Shown piece by piece: positions 45,843 through 58,200 of a DNA stretch of 64,000 bases. The translations under genes and the position numbers were made by a program. Origin of the DNA: Allacma fusca (lineage: Eukaryota; Arthropoda; Collembola; Symphypleona; Sminthuridae). Under the pieces are notes generated by a model that worked only from the letters and a program-made list of their open reading frames with translations, did not search any database and was not told the DNA's origin. Each line of letters begins with the position of its first letter. The first letter of the stretch is position 1. The stretch lies in assembly GCA_947179485.1 (NCBI GenBank), contig OX359245.1, forward strand, positions 74,759,067 through 74,823,066. The letters run 5' to 3'.

Positions 45843-47370
45843 AACAATTAAACCGGGTTAAGATCGGGCTTGGGTCTACATTTATTTTTCAAGTTCGGTT
45901 TCGGGGCCAGAAATTACAAATGTCCCGACAATCCCAATAGAATAGATTTTAGAACAGATAGGAGGCATGCTCATTTGACGTTGTGCAGAGTTGAAACATT
46001 GGTTTAAGCTATATTCATTATATTTAATACGTGCACATGCTTAAACATTTTGAAACTATCTCTTTCGCTTGTTAGTTTATGTTTGAAAATTTTCAGAACC
46101 AATAAAACATTTTGCTACTTGTTTTAAGTTTTTCAACACGTTTTATGCATGTATTGCGTTTTGATTTATATTACATACATAAATGCAAATCGAAAAGAAT
46201 ATGTAAACAAAGGTTTCACAGCGGATTCGGTTATTACTAAAAAGATGGGTTTTCACCCGGTTGTAAACCATTTAAAGGTTGGGGTTTTAACGGGTTTGGG
46301 TCGCAAAAAATGTTGGAGACCGGGTTTTTAACGGGTTCTTGATGTTTAAGATGCATAAAAATTGCCGGGTCAAATACCCAATATTTTAACCGTTGACGGG
46401 CCCGATCGGAATCTTTTCCTGGCTTCTACTGGTCTCGGGACTGAAGTCAAGCCGGAATCAGACCTCCAAATAAAACACAAATATAAAAATGAAAAAGCTA
46501 AATTCATGGGTGCATGCAATTAATTTAAGTTGGACGAACAGAAGATAGAATCAAAGATCTAAAAACTTTTTAGGTAAATAGTGAATTGTGTGTGAATCGG
46601 AAATTATGAGACTTGAAAAGCTACTGAGTCAACTATTTTGAATCCTTGAATATCTGTAGACCGATTTTATCACGTTAACATATGCAACCAATACACGGCA
46701 TAAATACCAACTCAAAAATCAGAGCAAAATTGGATTACAACTGTTAGGTTCATATTGAGTTGTACGATTGGTTCAATTACATTATTTATGCAGACTACGG
46801 GTTGACAGTTTGAGCATAATGAGCTCACATTTGATATTAATAGCGTTAAAATTAACATTAACTAACTAATATATTTTCCATAATGTAATATTACTATTAT
46901 AAATTGATATTAAAATTCGTGAACAAGGTGGCTGCAATTTATAATTTTCCCATTCAAAAATTTCTACGTCACATAACTGTTAGATAACAGTAGATTCTCT
47001 TACCGTTGCAGAGAAATAAACAAAATTCTATCTCATGATTATTTTAGATTTCGTTGTTATTGCATTCAGAGTGTTGCAGTAATATTACATGAATGATGAT
47101 TTCTGGAAACATTCTAAATTTGAATTAGCTTAGAAAGCTTCTTGAACATTATTTAATGTATGCTGGTGACCTGCAGACTAGATGGATTTGTACATATTTG
47201 ACTTCGTTTAACACGTTGTTCGGATTCAGTGGGTTTTAGACCGGATTCGGGTCCAGACATGCTTTAAATTTGGGTTAGGGTTCAAAATTTAGCACCCAAA
47301 ACTTTGGGAACGGATGTGGGTCAAAATCATTTGTGCAAATCAACAAATTTTCAATGTTGTTAATGCAATT
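45843..47370. repeat. Dispersed repeat, copy 2 (longer)
   Basis: The left 600 bp and right 100 bp match 37706-38440. The middle 800 bp is present only here. CGGGTTTT and GGGTTTGGG words are frequent. I see no ORF or terminal repeat that names a class. Confidence 0.65.
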
Positions 47371-47560
47371 AGTTAATGGATGTTATTTATAGTGTTATTG
47401 GTATTTGTTGTTAACAAATACTGTTTTACAGACTGGACATAAGAAAAACTATCTTTGCTTTATTTCAACGGTTAAAATTATTAGTGACATCTCATAATAC
47501 TCTACCGTTTTTCCATCAATTGGAAATCATTACATAGCTTACACTACTGTTACTACAAAT

Positions 47561-49597
47561 TTAACGTTTGTGAGAATGGATGAAGAATGACAGCTTGTTG
47601 AAAACTATCTCAATTACAAAAACAGCAACGCAAAAAATGCTGCTTCCAAGACAGGCCTGCAATGCCAGAGCCAGAGAACTTTGCATTGACAAAGCTTTTA
47701 CAGCCAATTGCTTAATCCTCCCAATTTTGGGCACATCCCTGGGGTATTTGATTTTGTCCCATTTTTCCCATAGTCAATAAATCCCACTGCTCACCATAAT
47801 TTGAGCCCGATGGAACACATGATCATTTTTTTCTGAAATGAGCAACGGTACATAGACAAATACAGGTCCACTAAAATACCCCTCCCCTCTTATTTTCCCG
47901 TTATGGGCAAATTTCAGCTTTGATTTTTTTATCACAGCTTTAACTCTCTCCCAGTAGTACTGGAGCGCATACGAATACACAACCATTGCAGACTTTGGTG
48001 AAGACAGTTTGTTTTCTATGCTCATTGTGAAGTATTTTTCCGATTGTCCGGCGAAACAAAAATATTCATACGTAAGAGAACTATTTCCTTTCGTTTCCCC
48101 CAGAAGTACCATGTCTTGGGATATTTTGGGGGTCCCGTATTGCAAGTTTCCGTTTTCAATCCTACATTCTACACAAGTCTCATCGCTGTGTGACAAGCAA
48201 ACCAAATGTTTACCTCTGAAAGAAAAATCTCCCGAGGGAAAGTACAACTTAAAACCCTTCAGCTCTTCCAGCCGGCTCCAATTAGTTTTAAATTCATTTT
48301 CAGAAGTAAAAACTGTTTTCAGAAATCCCATGTAACCATTTGTAACCACAATACATGCCAGTGACCAAACCAACAAAATAATGGTACGGAATTTTGGATG
48401 AGCCTTGTTTATTTTATTGAGAGCAATGCTCGAGCCTTGTTCCACCAACTCCCCGAAAAGAAGAAATGTTATGTTAAAAATCGATAATTGTTTTTCATTA
48501 CTTTGTAAAACATGCAGAAACCAGGCGGATCCTGTAGTGAGCACAAGAGTTAATGCCAAAGCTATCCAAACCTTTAGTTCAAATGGCTGAAGGTAGATGC
48601 TGATGAATTCCGCTTGAATAGCCTCTACATTGTCTGATGTAATGAAATTGACACTCTCAGTTTGTGATACCAGGATTGCGTGTTTTCAAAATTCAGGTTC
48701 CCCCATGGGGTCAATTAGAATGTAATTGTTTCGGTTTTTGATGTCCTCATGTAAGCTAGTAAGTGTGTGATTCGAATTCTCATATCCTGTTATAAAATAG
48801 TAGACAGTTTCATAGAACCTCCAAGAATTTTTCCATCGATTAGGAGATCCAGGAACTGGATTAGGAAGGGTTTTGGACTTGAATTTTGGAATTATTGGCC
48901 AGACTAGTTTCCTTCCGTAGTTCGTTGCAGATGTGAATACACGATCAACTTCCGTAAAGCAGTTTTCTGGCAAGCATTCGAATGGGAAATAATCCCGTAC
49001 TTTCATCCTTGAACAAACATAGTGTCCAAATAGAATTTTGGTTGGACTCGTTGATCAGTTTTGGAACAGAACAAAAACGGGTGCGAAAAAAAAGTCAGAC
49101 TGAACGTTTGCAAGGATTGTATTTGCCAGGTCATTAGTTTTGTAGCTGTCGTAAAGCATGATGACCATATTTGGTAATGTCAGGGAATTTTCTCCAGCCC
49201 AGTGTATGAACAACTCAATTTTTATGTTTATATCTCTGTGCGTTCTTCCTGCCAGCTTTGAAGTTTGATCGCCAAAAGTAATGAATTGAACGTGACAATG
49301 TAGTGACCTCGCTTTGTATACTTGGACCTTCCACTTTTTAGGAAGCCCCCAGTTCTCATACGCAGAAGCTGATTGATGGTTCCTCATGGGGTAGATGTGA
49401 AGTATTAATGGTATTTTAACCTTGCTGTAGTTGACAGGCTCAGCTATTTGCACAAATACAACGATGCAATCCAGAAGTCTGTTGATGACTGGCTGTATAT
49501 CAATATTTTCCATTTTTTCCAAGACAAGTCCATTGCAAAACTTGAATATTCCCGCAATCCAGACGATTTTATACCGCATTGCAAATTGTAACTTCAT
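47561..49597 (-). pseudogene. Ionotropic receptor copy G, divergent and disabled
   Basis: The copy spans the whole family length. The likely start is the ATG at 49579 (MRYKIVWIAGIF) and the end a TAA at 47561. Three lesions are visible: a TGA after FVLFQN at 49055-49057, a change of frame near 48690 after MGEPEF, and a TGA replacing the Trp codon of GLYWLW at about 47774. Between them M1, the pore (FNITFLLFGELVEQGSS), M2 (ACIVVTNGYMGFLKTVFTS) and S2 are well kept. It is more diverged from F than C is, so it represents an older duplication. Confidence 0.88.
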
Positions 49598-50049
49598 TGA
49601 AATTTTTCTATTGGCAATTTGATTCTATTTTGAGCTAGTTTTTGCTTAAATTTATATTTTGCAGTTCGGTTTTGCCTTGAGCACAGAACAACGCTGTTTA
49701 AATGTTAAAAGTTGATTGTAATTCAACTTTATAAAATTTTCACACTCTTATTTCAAACTCTTTTGTAGATTTAATTGCAATGGTGTCGTTAGGCAATGTT
49801 CAACTTTTAAGTAATAATTATCTCGAATGCTCATTATAAAATATATTACAACTTTTGAAAAATAGTTACACAATACTAATTGCTAAATGCATAATGATTC
49901 ATAGAAAAGGCACTAATAATGAATTCATCAGGTGGTATTGCTGGTTGTTTTTTTGGCGTAGTGAGTTCTTCAAGTGTTTTTATTGTTCAATTGCAAGGGT
50001 GCTTCAAAAGTTTGATAGATCATACAAATGTCTAAATTATAATAATAAT
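49598..50049. other. Non-coding stretch with nothing recognised
   Basis: AT-rich sequence upstream of copy G, without a supported gene or repeat. Confidence 0.5.
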
Positions 50050-50190
50050 TATACATTGGGCCAGGGGGATTCGATTTAACTGAATACATCGTAAGGTGAT
50101 GGTAGGGGATAAAAGCATGTCCATCAATGACTTTACCATTGTTAGCTAATTTCAGATAACTTTCAATTTTTTCCAACTGGATCATTTAAA
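50050..50190 (-). pseudogene. Small ionotropic receptor relic (S2 lobe)
   Basis: The minus strand encodes KIESYLKLANNGKVIDGHAF followed by IPYHHLTMY. This aligns with the S2 block of the array (ERNLKFAHNGRVRGDGHF then VFLYVP). Nothing else of the gene remains around it. Confidence 0.55.
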
Positions 50191-50354
50191 AATTAAATCA
50201 CTAAACAACGTACAAAAACAATGTTACATCATGTTTACAATGGAATCTATACTTGTTGGGTTATCTCTTAAATGCATCTGTCAGGCTTTCAAAGAGGCGT
50301 TCTGAAAAATTTTATTTGAAAGTTTTACGCTTTTTTAGGGCGGCGTCTGTCCAA

Positions 50355-52753
50355 TTATAAACTATTATTGTCCGTGGAACCCTGAGTCTGTTTGTCCTGA
50401 AGGTTTCCTCCTAAACTACTCGCTCGTTTTTGTTCAACATTTTTGTCAACATTTTCTAGACCACTTCCTCTGATGAGTTCGTTATTGGTTGAAATCGGAA
50501 GGCGTGCTTGTACATAACATAATTTCCTGTGCAGCTTTTGCAAGACGCATTTTTTTACACGTGAAACTTCAACGGACATAATACTTTCTACAACGCGAAG
50601 AAGCATATTAAGTTTCTTTGCAATTTTTTCGACTAGAAAGCACGCTGAGGCACTGGCGAGACCATACATGTAAAGCTGCAATGCTAAATTTACTGGTTTT
50701 CGGACTCCATCATTTTCGTTCGTATTTCCGGCATAGCGTTGCTCCGTCTTGACTTGATTTTTAGCAAATCTCTTACCAGCAAACTCATTCTGGTCCTGGC
50801 GAATCCGATCCCAGTAATCAAGAATCCCAGTATTTGTGAAACTCGGATTGAATTTTATCAGCGCAACTGCACAAATTAAAAGTAATCCGGTAAGCATTAC
50901 AACATCTTAATTTACACTTATAGTTGTAGTGAATAGCTACAAAACACTTTTATAGCTTCAAGAATGATAAACAAGTTGTACTGTTATACCAGCTAGTTGA
51001 GGAAAATATTTGCTAACCCCCAGTGCTCCCAGTGTCCCAGTTTGAAACGAATCTTTCGAATACATAAACATTTTCTGACCATTTTTGTCCATCATGTACT
51101 TCAAACCCATTAGATTGACCATTTGTTTGTTTACAAAGCATGCCATGTCCCGTTCGAGAACTCCCTTATAGCACTGTTCAAAAATGTATTCATAATGCTT
51201 AGTGTAATTCAATTACAAGAGTTGCAAACAGTAACTACTCACATTTTAACACATTAAGCAATAGTTCTTACGTCAGGCGTGAGGAAATCATACTCCGTCG
51301 TTTTGGATGTAATGACTTTACTGACACCAATGTCCAGTTTACTCAGCAATGGTAAAACAGCAAGGGTATATAATACGACACCAATTTCATAGTTTGACTT
51401 TACAAGCTCCTCGAATGTAGACGGTGGCTGAATGTACAGTGGTTGGACGACTATTGAAATTACCATGCATTTGTATGCGGAAACAATAATAATAAGTGCT
51501 AAAAACCAGATAATCATCACAAACCGGGCTGAGTTCAAGCTAATGGTTTTGGCAAAATTTACGGACGAAAATGCACTTTGATCAACAATTGGATTGAGAA
51601 GAGCTACAAAAGTATGAGAAAACGCAGGTTTGCCCGAGAATTTCTTTGAATATATTGTTGTTGATGTCTCCAAAACAACGTCATTATATTGGTCATAGTT
51701 ACAGTGAAGAATAAGGTTCACAATAACAAACATGGAGAAGAAGCTAATAACAAATCCAGCCCAGACCAAATGGTTGAAGGGGTCTATAAATTTTATAAGG
51801 GAATCAAAAGTGGCCTTCTTTGGCAAAGCTGTTACAAAGCGAATTTGAGAACCGTGGATAAAAAGACCAGTCAAATAAACGTATCTGAGGTGTTTGGAGG
51901 TGCAGCCAATATAAGTTGCAATTGCTGCAGAACCATCTGTTACGGGCTTCATGTAATCATCCCATTCTCCATTAACAAAATTGTTATTATCGGAAATAGA
52001 GCCCGGTTCTAAAATGAGAGTTGCGTTTAGATAATCACTTATTTCGAATAGCATTTTCTTTAAACCTTGTGGCTTCTCCTTGCTCTTTTCATAGTATTCC
52101 TTATTAGCTGTACACATTTGACAAACCATGCAGATCAAGTCTTCTCCTTCGAAATCCAAAAATGTCTTTTGAAACCAAAATTCTCGTATATTCTGAAATT
52201 CCTTGATTCCAACAGCGAATTTATCTACTTTACCTTTCGTTATATACATTCGGAAGCTTTCGTTGTAATCACTTAAAAGAATTAGCACATATAAAAAACC
52301 TTTGGTAAAATCAGTAAAATTAGCAAGAGTCACTGACTGGTCCTGGAATTTTTGAACGTTGTAGAAATGAAATATGTAAAAAACTGTGTGGTGGGAACCT
52401 TGAAATTCGAGGATTTGGGAAGCCATCTTAGAATCCATAGTGTTATTGCTCACAAATTCGGATATGACTATTGTACAACGTGGTAAATATTTGAATGAGA
52501 ATAACCTCAGTTTCCTGCCTTGGATTGCATTTCCGAACATTGTGGATGCTGTTGAAGGGTCCGTTGCATAACTAATGTCATGGTGTATTCTGCCTGAGGG
52601 AGAGTTTTCTTTCATTGCGTAAAGTACTATATCAAAGTACAAACAATGTTGCAAAGTAAAGTATTTAAAGCTGTTCAGGATGCTTTCAAATGAGGATTTC
52701 GCGGTTGGAAATCCCAATATAAATATAAGGACGTAAACGTTTAACGAAACCAT
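50355..52753 (-). CDS. Ionotropic receptor H, three-exon divergent IR
   Basis: Exon 1 (51272-52753) starts with ATG and encodes 494 residues ending TPD|GTAAGA. Exon 2 is 50990-51197 and exon 3 is 50355-50866. All borders are GT/AG and phases agree, giving about 733 residues. Residues 1-19 look like a signal peptide. S1 lies near 230-320. M1 is at about 327-350, the pore at about 376-392 (AFSHTFVALLNPIVDQSAF), M2 at 408-432, and the S2 start is PPSTFEELVKSNYEIGV, a typical IR sequence. M4 (LYMYGLASASACFLVEKIA) is in exon 3, followed by an unusually long hydrophilic tail of about 100 residues. No lesion is seen. It is too far from copies A-G to be a recent tandem relative, and it keeps introns which they lack. 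Confidence 0.88.
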
Positions 52754-53096
52754 AATAGATTATTTGTTTTTTAAAATAATCCTGTGTAATGAGTTAGCAA
52801 GAACCTTTTTCATGAACTGATAGTGTCTACTTTGTAAAATCAAATTGTCCTAGATTTTTGAATTTATTTTTGCGGCCTTTAACTGTATTATTCAACATGT
52901 TACATGTGAGAAATGTGCATGACTGAAATCCATAAAAACACGTGGAATCTGTTTCTTCTAGAGTTGTCTAAAATTTGGAGTATTTTAGTAGTATAAGTTA
53001 CACTACTTATTTTTATTGCAATATGTTACTCCCGAATTTTCGGGTGCAGTGGGTTACACCCGAATTTTCGGGAGCAGCAGGTTACTCTGGGTTTTT
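52754..53096. other. Upstream region of IR H and unassigned sequence
   Basis: It contains the start-proximal flank of receptor H. At 53025-53095 there are three copies of a GTTACTC/GTTACACCCG word with CGAATTTTCGGG palindromes. No gene. Confidence 0.45.
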
Positions 53097-53315
53097 AGTG
53101 TACAGGGTGCACCGAAATTATTCATACGTTGAACATAAGGTAATGGAATGAAAAATAATTTTATTGTACGTATACAGGGATCCCTGTTTTGGTTGGCACG
53201 CATGGTTGAGCATATGTCAGTTAACGTATGATTTATAAAAAAATAATGTGAAAATATTTAAAGATGAATGCTGGCGAAATATTAGCATCTGAGGTAAGTT
53301 TCGGGAGATGGCGCT

Positions 53316-53624
53316 TCAATCTGAAACATGATAAATGTTTAAGTAAGTTATAAGGCACAGGCACGATGGAAAGAAACCCTGAAAAATTAAACTCACATGT
53401 AAAAGAACATTGGTGGAGGGAATGCAAAAATTCTTCACAGGAGTCAAGTTGTATGCTTCCTGGGCCGCGTGCAGATTCGGGAAGAAGACCTTCACGGTGA
53501 ATCTGTATCTGGTAATGTAGGGGGTTTGCCCAAATACAGCTTTCACGGTGTTGATCACCAGATCGTGCCCGAGTTTTTCAAACTCTTTTTCTTGCTGGTG
53601 AGTGGCGCATTTAACAAAAAACAT
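53316..53624 (-). CDS. Unassigned Polinton ORF, possibly an exon of the next gene
   Basis: The first two-thirds are ordinary-looking protein (MFFVKCATHQQEKEFEKLGH, ITRYRFTVKVFF). Splice-like signals lie between it and the Ser-rich ORF upstream, so both may belong to one gene. I do not recognise the family. Confidence 0.4.
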   Translation of the reverse strand: MFFVKCATHQQEKEFEKLGHDLVINTVKAVFGQTPYITRYRFTVKVFFPNLHAAQEAYNLTPVKNFCIPSTNVLLHVSLIFQGFFPSCLCLITYLNIYHVSD

Positions 53625-53672
53625 GCCGCGCGCGGGAACAAATCCAACCGGATACTGAAAAATAATAAGTAT

Positions 53673-54623
53673 TCAAGTTTGAAATATTTGAAACAATTGT
53701 TCACCTATCGTTGAAGCCTCATTTATTGCAAAGAAGAATATGTATGCAATTACTGTGTTTACCTTTGAAGTGTTTTGGATTTGTGGCGCATTTCGCTTGC
53801 GCTGTTGATGATTGCTAGGACCATAGATGTGTTGAACTATGGTGGGAGTGCTGATGCTATGTTGGGACTCCAAAATGGTTATTTTCATGTTTGCGCATTT
53901 CAATTCGTTGGAACGCGCGTCCAGCTGAGCGGTGAGTTGGGCAACGGCATCCTTGTGCTGCTGAAGATCGGTTTGGCTGTTTTCCAAGTTGGTCTTGAAA
54001 TCCTGAAGTTGTTGCTGGGACACCTCCAGAAGTTTAACAACGTCATCCTTGGCCCGGCGTTCGTTCCCAAATACTGCGTTGAACTTGGCTTCTCGCTGCC
54101 CGTCCGCTGTCTTCAACGCCGCGATTTCTTCCCGTGCTGCTTGAAGTGCTTCTGTTAACTCATCAGTTTCTTTCTGCTTATCCGCCAGTTGTTTCCGAAC
54201 AGATGTTAAACTCATCTGTAGAATTAGATTTTCAGGGTGCACCCGGGATCGTGAGACTTCTATCTTCTTGGTGCATATCTTCTTTATCGTTGAGGGGGGG
54301 CGCTTAGTGGGTAGAGTGTCCGGCGATTCGGACTCGCTGTTAATGACCCTTTTGCGGTTTCTGGCGGGACGTGGGGGCGGAGACTCTGATGATGATGAGT
54401 CGGATGCTGATGAGGATGATAGAGACGAGAAAAGAAAATCCAATGGGGACGAAAAAGTTGGGGATGGAGTTGGAGCATGCTCGCGAATGACGAGTGGTGT
54501 GAGCAAGACGTCGACAGCATCAGCACCCGCAAATTCGTCGTTGACATTTACCTCCTTCTCTGGAGCAACCTGAACGGTTAGTTCACCTTCATGCGCAACT
54601 TCAACGGGAATGGTGTCCTGCAA
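53673..54623 (-). CDS. Ser-rich and coiled-coil protein of the Polinton, unassigned
   Basis: Residues 1-50 are acidic. Residues about 58-90 are a Ser/Pro low-complexity stretch (SSLSSSSASDSSSSESPPP) followed by a basic patch (RPARNRKR). Residues about 135-250 form a long heptad-rich coiled coil (KQLADKQKETDELTEALQAA). It lies beside the polymerase in divergent orientation, at the left end where Polintons often carry variable genes. A role in DNA or capsid binding would be a guess. I do not recognise it. Confidence 0.5.
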   Translation of the reverse strand: MQDTIPVEVAHEGELTVQVAPEKEVNVNDEFAGADAVDVLLTPLVIREHAPTPSPTFSSPLDFLFSSLSSSSASDSSSSESPPPRPARNRKRVINSESESPDTLPTKRPPSTIKKICTKKIEVSRSRVHPENLILQMSLTSVRKQLADKQKETDELTEALQAAREEIAALKTADGQREAKFNAVFGNERRAKDDVVKLLEVSQQQLQDFKTNLENSQTDLQQHKDAVAQLTAQLDARSNELKCANMKITILESQHSISTPTIVQHIYGPSNHQQRKRNAPQIQNTSKVNTVIAYIFFFAINEASTIGEQLFQIFQT

Positions 54624-54690
54624 TTATGCAAAAATTGGGGTTTAAAATTAAACATTCAGCTAGTGTGTTTTCAGTCATCGATTTATCAGC

Positions 54691-55017
54691 ATGAGGAAAG
54701 CAATAGCGATCGGCGGTGCAAGCTTTTGCATTTTGTTATTGCAAGTGGCGGCGCTAAATTCTACAGAGGTTCTCAATAGCATAGAGGATAAATTCCGGCA
54801 GAAAGAAATGCATCAAAGTGATTTTGCTAGTAGCGGCAGCGAAATTATAGCAAGCGGGTTAGAGATTATTTTGAAAAAAATGTTGGCTCAGCAAAGCGGA
54901 GGGAATGATACCGGCAAAATGCACATGACTTGGGGTGGAGCAACATCGCAATCCGAAAACTGGATAAGTAAGTATAGAAATAGTAAAGGACACATTTATA
55001 ATAGAAAGGCCTATTAG
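54691..55017 (+). CDS. Small secreted-type protein of the Polinton, unassigned
   Basis: The 108-codon ORF begins with a hydrophobic signal-peptide-like segment (AIAIGGASFCILLLQVAALN). An amphipathic stretch follows (SEIIASGLEIILKKMLAQQ), with no Cys pattern. It starts in the gap between the divergent coiled-coil gene and the polymerase. Secretion or membrane targeting would be unusual for a Polinton gene. No family recognised. Confidence 0.45.
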   Translation: MRKAIAIGGASFCILLLQVAALNSTEVLNSIEDKFRQKEMHQSDFASSGSEIIASGLEIILKKMLAQQSGGNDTGKMHMTWGGATSQSENWISKYRNSKGHIYNRKAY

Positions 55018-55210
55018 ATTGTAATGCTACAACATGATGCTTCCTTTGAATAGTACTCCTGACTATACTGGTTCTGTATGTTCTTGCTAAGCTGTTGAAA
55101 GTAGGACGGGCAATCTACATAACCTGGAAAGAGGCGAGGGTAGCAAAGGAAGAAGAAACCGGCGGTTGAGTCAATGATTCATCCAGTCGTCCTATCACCC
55201 GGAAACCAGA

Positions 55211-58200
55211 ATGAGTGGCACAAGCGAACCACCGCAACCTATTCGGGCCGGAGGGAATAATTCGGTAAGTATCAAATATTTTCCCTAGTTTAGTATACGG
55301 ATTTATGCTCAACACAGATTTAGAACATAGTAACTAAAACTAAATTATTTAATTGCAGGTACTGAGGTGTTCTCTGCAAAATTGTCCGTTTTATTGCAGG
55401 TCTTACGTTAATTATGAGGGGCATTTGGAAAATAGGCATTTGTGCATGGACTGTGCTCACTATTATCCGGATCTGGACATTCATCAATGTTCAATGACCG
55501 GACAGCGCTTGGGTCATACTGATGCTGGTGAACAACTTGACCTTACTGACTTTGTAGAGTTCAGCAGGAGTCATGGTGGTAGTATGGTCAGTTATAAATA
55601 TAAACATGAGTTAAGCACCGCAGATGTAGAATCGACATTTGCGGTTGTAGCTCCGTCCGCCAAAAAGCTCCTAACTGAACTTTACCATATACATACTTTA
55701 TCAAAGGTAGAAATTAGTATAGGCGTTGTTATGGAGAAGGAAATTGTAGAAGAGGATGGTAGTTTAAGTCTTAAACAAGCTACGGTTTATTTTAAGAGTT
55801 CTCATTACGAGCTTCAAACGGCTGGTTCAATTAACAGCATTCTTTTACAAAGTGCTTCGCAGATAATTGAAAAGAAAAATTCGTTTATAGAGAATGGTTC
55901 GTCCTGGAATCTAGTAAAAGTAAATTCCTTTGAAATTAAAATAGGTGAAATTAGGTTGTTTATGAATTCGAGAGCTAGCGGGTATTTGGATATGCCCTTT
56001 AAATCTAGACAGGGATATATTAATTTTAAGAACAAAGATGCAAGATGCTTTCAATATTGTGTAGCAGCTAGCGTCTTTTATGAAGAGCAAAAGTTGGAAA
56101 ATCAGAGGCTGGGAAAGGATAACAAGAATCTCGCCTCACATAAAACTTGGGAAAAGTACATTTCTCGTTTTGATTTTTCCTGTATAACAGGTATGGTTAA
56201 TATATATAATGACGTACCTAAGTTTGAAGGTATGAATGGCATAGCAGTAAATATATTAAGCCATCGAGGTGACGCGGTAGTTATGATACGAAGCAGCTCA
56301 CTTCGCACGGAAAAAGTAGTAAATCTATTCTTAATTCATAAGAAGGTTAGAAAGACTATTTCGTATCATTTGGCTTTAATTATATGCCTGAATAAGTTCC
56401 TTGGTTATCAAAGACCTACAAAAGCTTACTTTTGTGAGCACTGTCTAAGATCCTTTGCATCAGTAAGAACATTATCAGAACACATTGAGAAATGCAAAAA
56501 AGGAATAGAAGTAGTTGAAACTTTTCCTAAGGAAGGAGAAAAGCTCAAATTTACAAGACCGGAACTAACCTTGCCATATCCCTACGTACTATACTGGGAC
56601 TTTGAATGTTTTTCACAGGATGTATCAGACAAAAACATTCTAGGTCATTCTACAACTATAGAAACTAAATTTGAACCAGCTTCATATTCTCTATGCATTG
56701 TACACAGCAGTGCCACCACGCAGAGCATATATGCTCTGGAGTATTACGATGGAGACAACGTAGTAGCGCATTTCTTCGAACGTGTGTTTAGGCATGCAGA
56801 AGATATACTCTGGTCCATAAGAACAACGAATAATTTCATCGTTCCAACCTCCGCAGAAACTGAGCGTCACAACAATGCGAGCCATTGTGATTTTTGCAAT
56901 CGTGAGTTTACGCAATCCCAAGACACAGAGTTCAGTTCAATTCGTGTCAACATTGATGATGCGGGAACCCTGCTTACACGCAATGCAGAAAAGAACAAAA
57001 CCAATGAACACGCTGCAGCAGGCAAAAAGGTAACAAAAACCTATCACCATTGTCATCAGTCTGGTAAGTATCTAAATACGTTATGTGTAGGCTGTAACTT
57101 AAAAGTTAAATACAAACACGAACTTGTCTGCATAGCCCATAATGCAGCCGGGTTTGATTTTCATTTGCTAATAAAGCATTTAGAAAACCCCATATTTGAT
57201 GTCAAGGACATTTCCATAATATCTAAGAACTCGGAAAAATTTGTGCAGCTTGAGATACCTGCGCGCGACAGGTATGTTCCCAGACTCAACTTTCAGTACA
57301 ACACGGCGCACAAAGCGGTTGGTGGCTGGGCAGGGAATAGGAAGGTAAAACTAAGATTCATTGATTCGTGTCAGTTTTTGCAAAATAGTTTAGGTAGTTT
57401 AGCTGCAGCACTTAAAAAAGAAAATGCCAGCACGCTGAAGTTGATACGGGATAGCATTCCGTACATCCTTGAAACAGATGGTGAACCATCATCAAAGAAG
57501 CTAAAAGTAGATCTAAATGATGAGACAGTTAACTTGTTGTTTGAGAAACTAGCATTTCCCTACAGATATCTGTCATCGAAAGACGTTTTGACTGCGAATC
57601 ATCCTATTCCAAGTAGACAACACTTCGACAATGACCTTTGTAATGATACGTGCACAGACGAAGAGTGGGAAAGAGTGGGGAAGGTGTGTGACGCATTTAA
57701 TATTCGCGACTTCAAGCAATTTACAAGACTTTACACAATTATCGATACTGTACTGTTAGCAGTAATTTGGGAAAATTTTAGACGTAATGGAATTGAAATG
57801 TATGGGCTAGACCCGACCTATATGTGCACAGGTAGTGGTTATTCCTGGCAGTGTTTCTTGTTTAAGACTAAAGCTGAAGTGGAATATGTTCGAGATAGTA
57901 GTATGATAAAATTTTTATCACAAGGTATCCGAGGGGGTACAACTTTTTGCACGCGAAAAATCCAGACAGCAAACAATGAGCTAAATTCTGAACATTATGA
58001 CTCGGAAAAAGAAAGGACACATATTATTTATCTAGATAAAGTTAGCCTGTACGCTACAGCATTGTTAGATAAATTTCCGTATTCAAACTACAAGTGGGCG
58101 GAGAAGCATGAACTGGAATCTATAGATTGGACCTCTTACGACGGAGCGGATGACAAAGGATACATACTTCAAGTTACGTTAGGCTACCCGAACGATGTAC

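Noticed and set aside
53775-54573. Plus-strand ORFs of 101 and 127 codons opposite the Polinton coiled-coil gene
   Set aside because: They are antisense shadows of the minus-strand gene, whose heptads and Ser-rich composition look real.
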